Of a stretch of 64,000 nt of DNA, positions 62,566-64,000 are shown piece after piece; position 1 is the first letter of the stretch, and every line of letters begins with the position of its first letter. The translations under genes were made by a program, and so were the position numbers. The notes under the pieces were generated by a model that was given only the letters and a program-made list of their open reading frames with translations, did no database searches and was not told the DNA's origin. The DNA lies in contig NC_092588.1 of assembly GCF_047663525.1 (NCBI RefSeq), positions 138,438,501-138,502,500 of the forward strand, given 5' to 3'. This DNA comes from Anas platyrhynchos. Its lineage: Eukaryota > Chordata > Aves > Anseriformes > Anatidae.

Positions 62566-64000
62566 AAATCTTTGCTGATGTATTTATAAGTTTTTATGAA
62601 TTAATGAGAAAGGTGGTTTTCTTTTTTTAATATATATATTGAAGTTGTACTTGACACATATGAAAGATCATTTGATTTTGAAGATTTCCTGTTACTTTAT
62701 TAGTTTTCAGAAGGAGTTACCATAACAAAATCATTGTAGACTAATGGTCCTGGTCCTGGACTACTAAGCTCCTGAACATGTAGCCTACTTTTATAAATAC
62801 TGGCTTAGCAATTAATGTCCATTGTTCATGATTTTTGTTGCTTGCAGTTCTAACATGTTTATCCTACTCATAAATGAACGCAGTTATTTATATATTAATG
62901 TGTACATTAAAAACACAGTTATTTCTGAAAGTTTTATCATGTATTCTTTTTCAGGTAAAATGAACATAGCAGAAGTCTCAGATAATTAATAGGTAATGGG
63001 CAGTACTTGTCTTACAGCCTTCATTTGCAGTAATAATTGGTTGTATGAAGGTATACACTGAGTAATATGTAGTCTTTCAATGTGACAGCATTTTCTATAA
63101 TTAGTACTACTGAACATGAGAGAGACACTTCTGTAAAATGTAGACACTGCCAAATATAGTATAGCCAAGCAGTGGTGTAACTTATACCTGAGTTTCATAT
63201 TAGTTCTTGGATATCAGTTCAATAGAACTGACTTCGCTTCCAAGAAAAAAAACACACAAAAACACAAAATTGCTGTAAATGCTCAGAAAAACATAAAATC
63301 TCTTACTTTTGAATATACCCTTCTCTTTTTCTATTTCCCTACTGTTGCCTATTTCAAGGCTATCTTTTTAGGACTATTCAATAGGTAATACTTGTATGCT
63401 CATGGTAATTATACCCTACACTTGCTCAGCCTTCTACCATCTCCAGAGACAAAATAACTGAGACACACATGGATTTAAATACACTAAACTGTCTGAAAAT
63501 CCCATTCAAATTGTTAAATTTCCTTTTCCCTTTATGTCTATTTAGGATGACAAAGGTAAAGCGTGAATTCTATATTTGGCTGCTTTAAAACTTCTGTGCA
63601 GTTTGTCTAACACTTTTTTTTTTTTCCCACTTGTTTCTTTGCTATGTATTTTCTTTATAAATGTTATCCTGTAGATTAAAGCAGACTCTGAGGAGCATAG
63701 TGGTGGTAATTAAAAACAATGCGGGAAGGGTGTCTTGGTAATCAGTATGTAAGCAAATATTCTTAGATATGTGTGTGGAATACGGAGGAGGAGTAGATCT
63801 TAAGGGAATGTATGTGGAAGTAATTATCACCCTAATTCATTAAATAAATATTAATTACATAAGGTGATTGTATATCTACTAAAAGGGATAGAATATTCAG
63901 ACTAATTTTTAAGTATGGACTGGTATGAATTGAAAGTGAAGCTAAGCTTACTGAGCATTTTTCTTGAAGGTAATTGATGAGCATGACACAAGTTAAATGT

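Larger units (their letters stand above)
57953..64000 (+). other. STAM intron 2, start (window ends inside it)
   Basis: Begins with the exon 2 donor. Apart from the CR1 and LTR-like fragments, it is AT-rich with no coding segment matching the next part of the VHS domain. Confidence 0.7.

Noticed and set aside
58000..64000. Search for STAM exon 3 (continuation of the VHS domain)
   Set aside because: No segment encoding the expected continuation was seen; it probably lies to the right of the window.

Overview
This is vertebrate genomic DNA, almost certainly from a bird. Spliced genes have GT-AG introns, the G+C is low apart from two CpG-rich promoter islands, and the interspersed repeats are mostly CR1 LINE fragments with their typical short direct repeats at the 3' end, plus LTR scraps that resemble avian endogenous retroviruses. 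The species cannot be fixed from the sequence alone.

Two genes are certain, and they lie head to head. HACD1 (3-hydroxyacyl-CoA dehydratase 1, the third step of very-long-chain fatty acid elongation in the ER) runs on the minus strand from its start codon at 37623 to its stop at 25265. All seven coding exons can be placed by splice signals and reading phase. They join into 738 nt, a 245-residue protein with the catalytic Tyr and Glu in place. STAM (signal-transducing adaptor molecule, an endosomal ESCRT-0 subunit) runs on the plus strand. Its first two coding exons (47372-47411 and 57868-57952) are present and the rest lies beyond the right edge. The same divergent HACD1/STAM pair exists in mammals. 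The two start codons are about 9.7 kb apart, so each gene has its own CpG-rich promoter.

Layout: 1-13 kb has no recognised gene. It carries small repeats, a strong 120-nt hairpin, and a chain of phase-compatible exon-like segments on the plus strand that may belong to an unidentified gene. 13-25 kb is AT-rich sequence downstream of HACD1. 25.3-37.6 kb is HACD1, with a 24-base poly-C tract in intron 2 and a CR1 in intron 1. 37.1-37.9 kb is the HACD1 CpG island. 38-46.5 kb is AT-rich intergenic DNA. 46.5-47.0 kb is a CR1 3' end directly upstream of the STAM CpG island (47.1-47.6 kb), which holds a long GAG repeat in the presumed 5' UTR. 47.4-57.9 kb is STAM intron 1, with a minisatellite and two rearranged CR1 copies. 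58-64 kb is part of STAM intron 2, with an old CR1 and an LTR-like fragment.

The two genes have unrelated functions (lipid elongation and endosomal sorting). Nothing here suggests a novel multi-gene system. The best candidates for something undescribed are the possible plus-strand gene in 1-12 kb and the hairpin at 5.2 kb.
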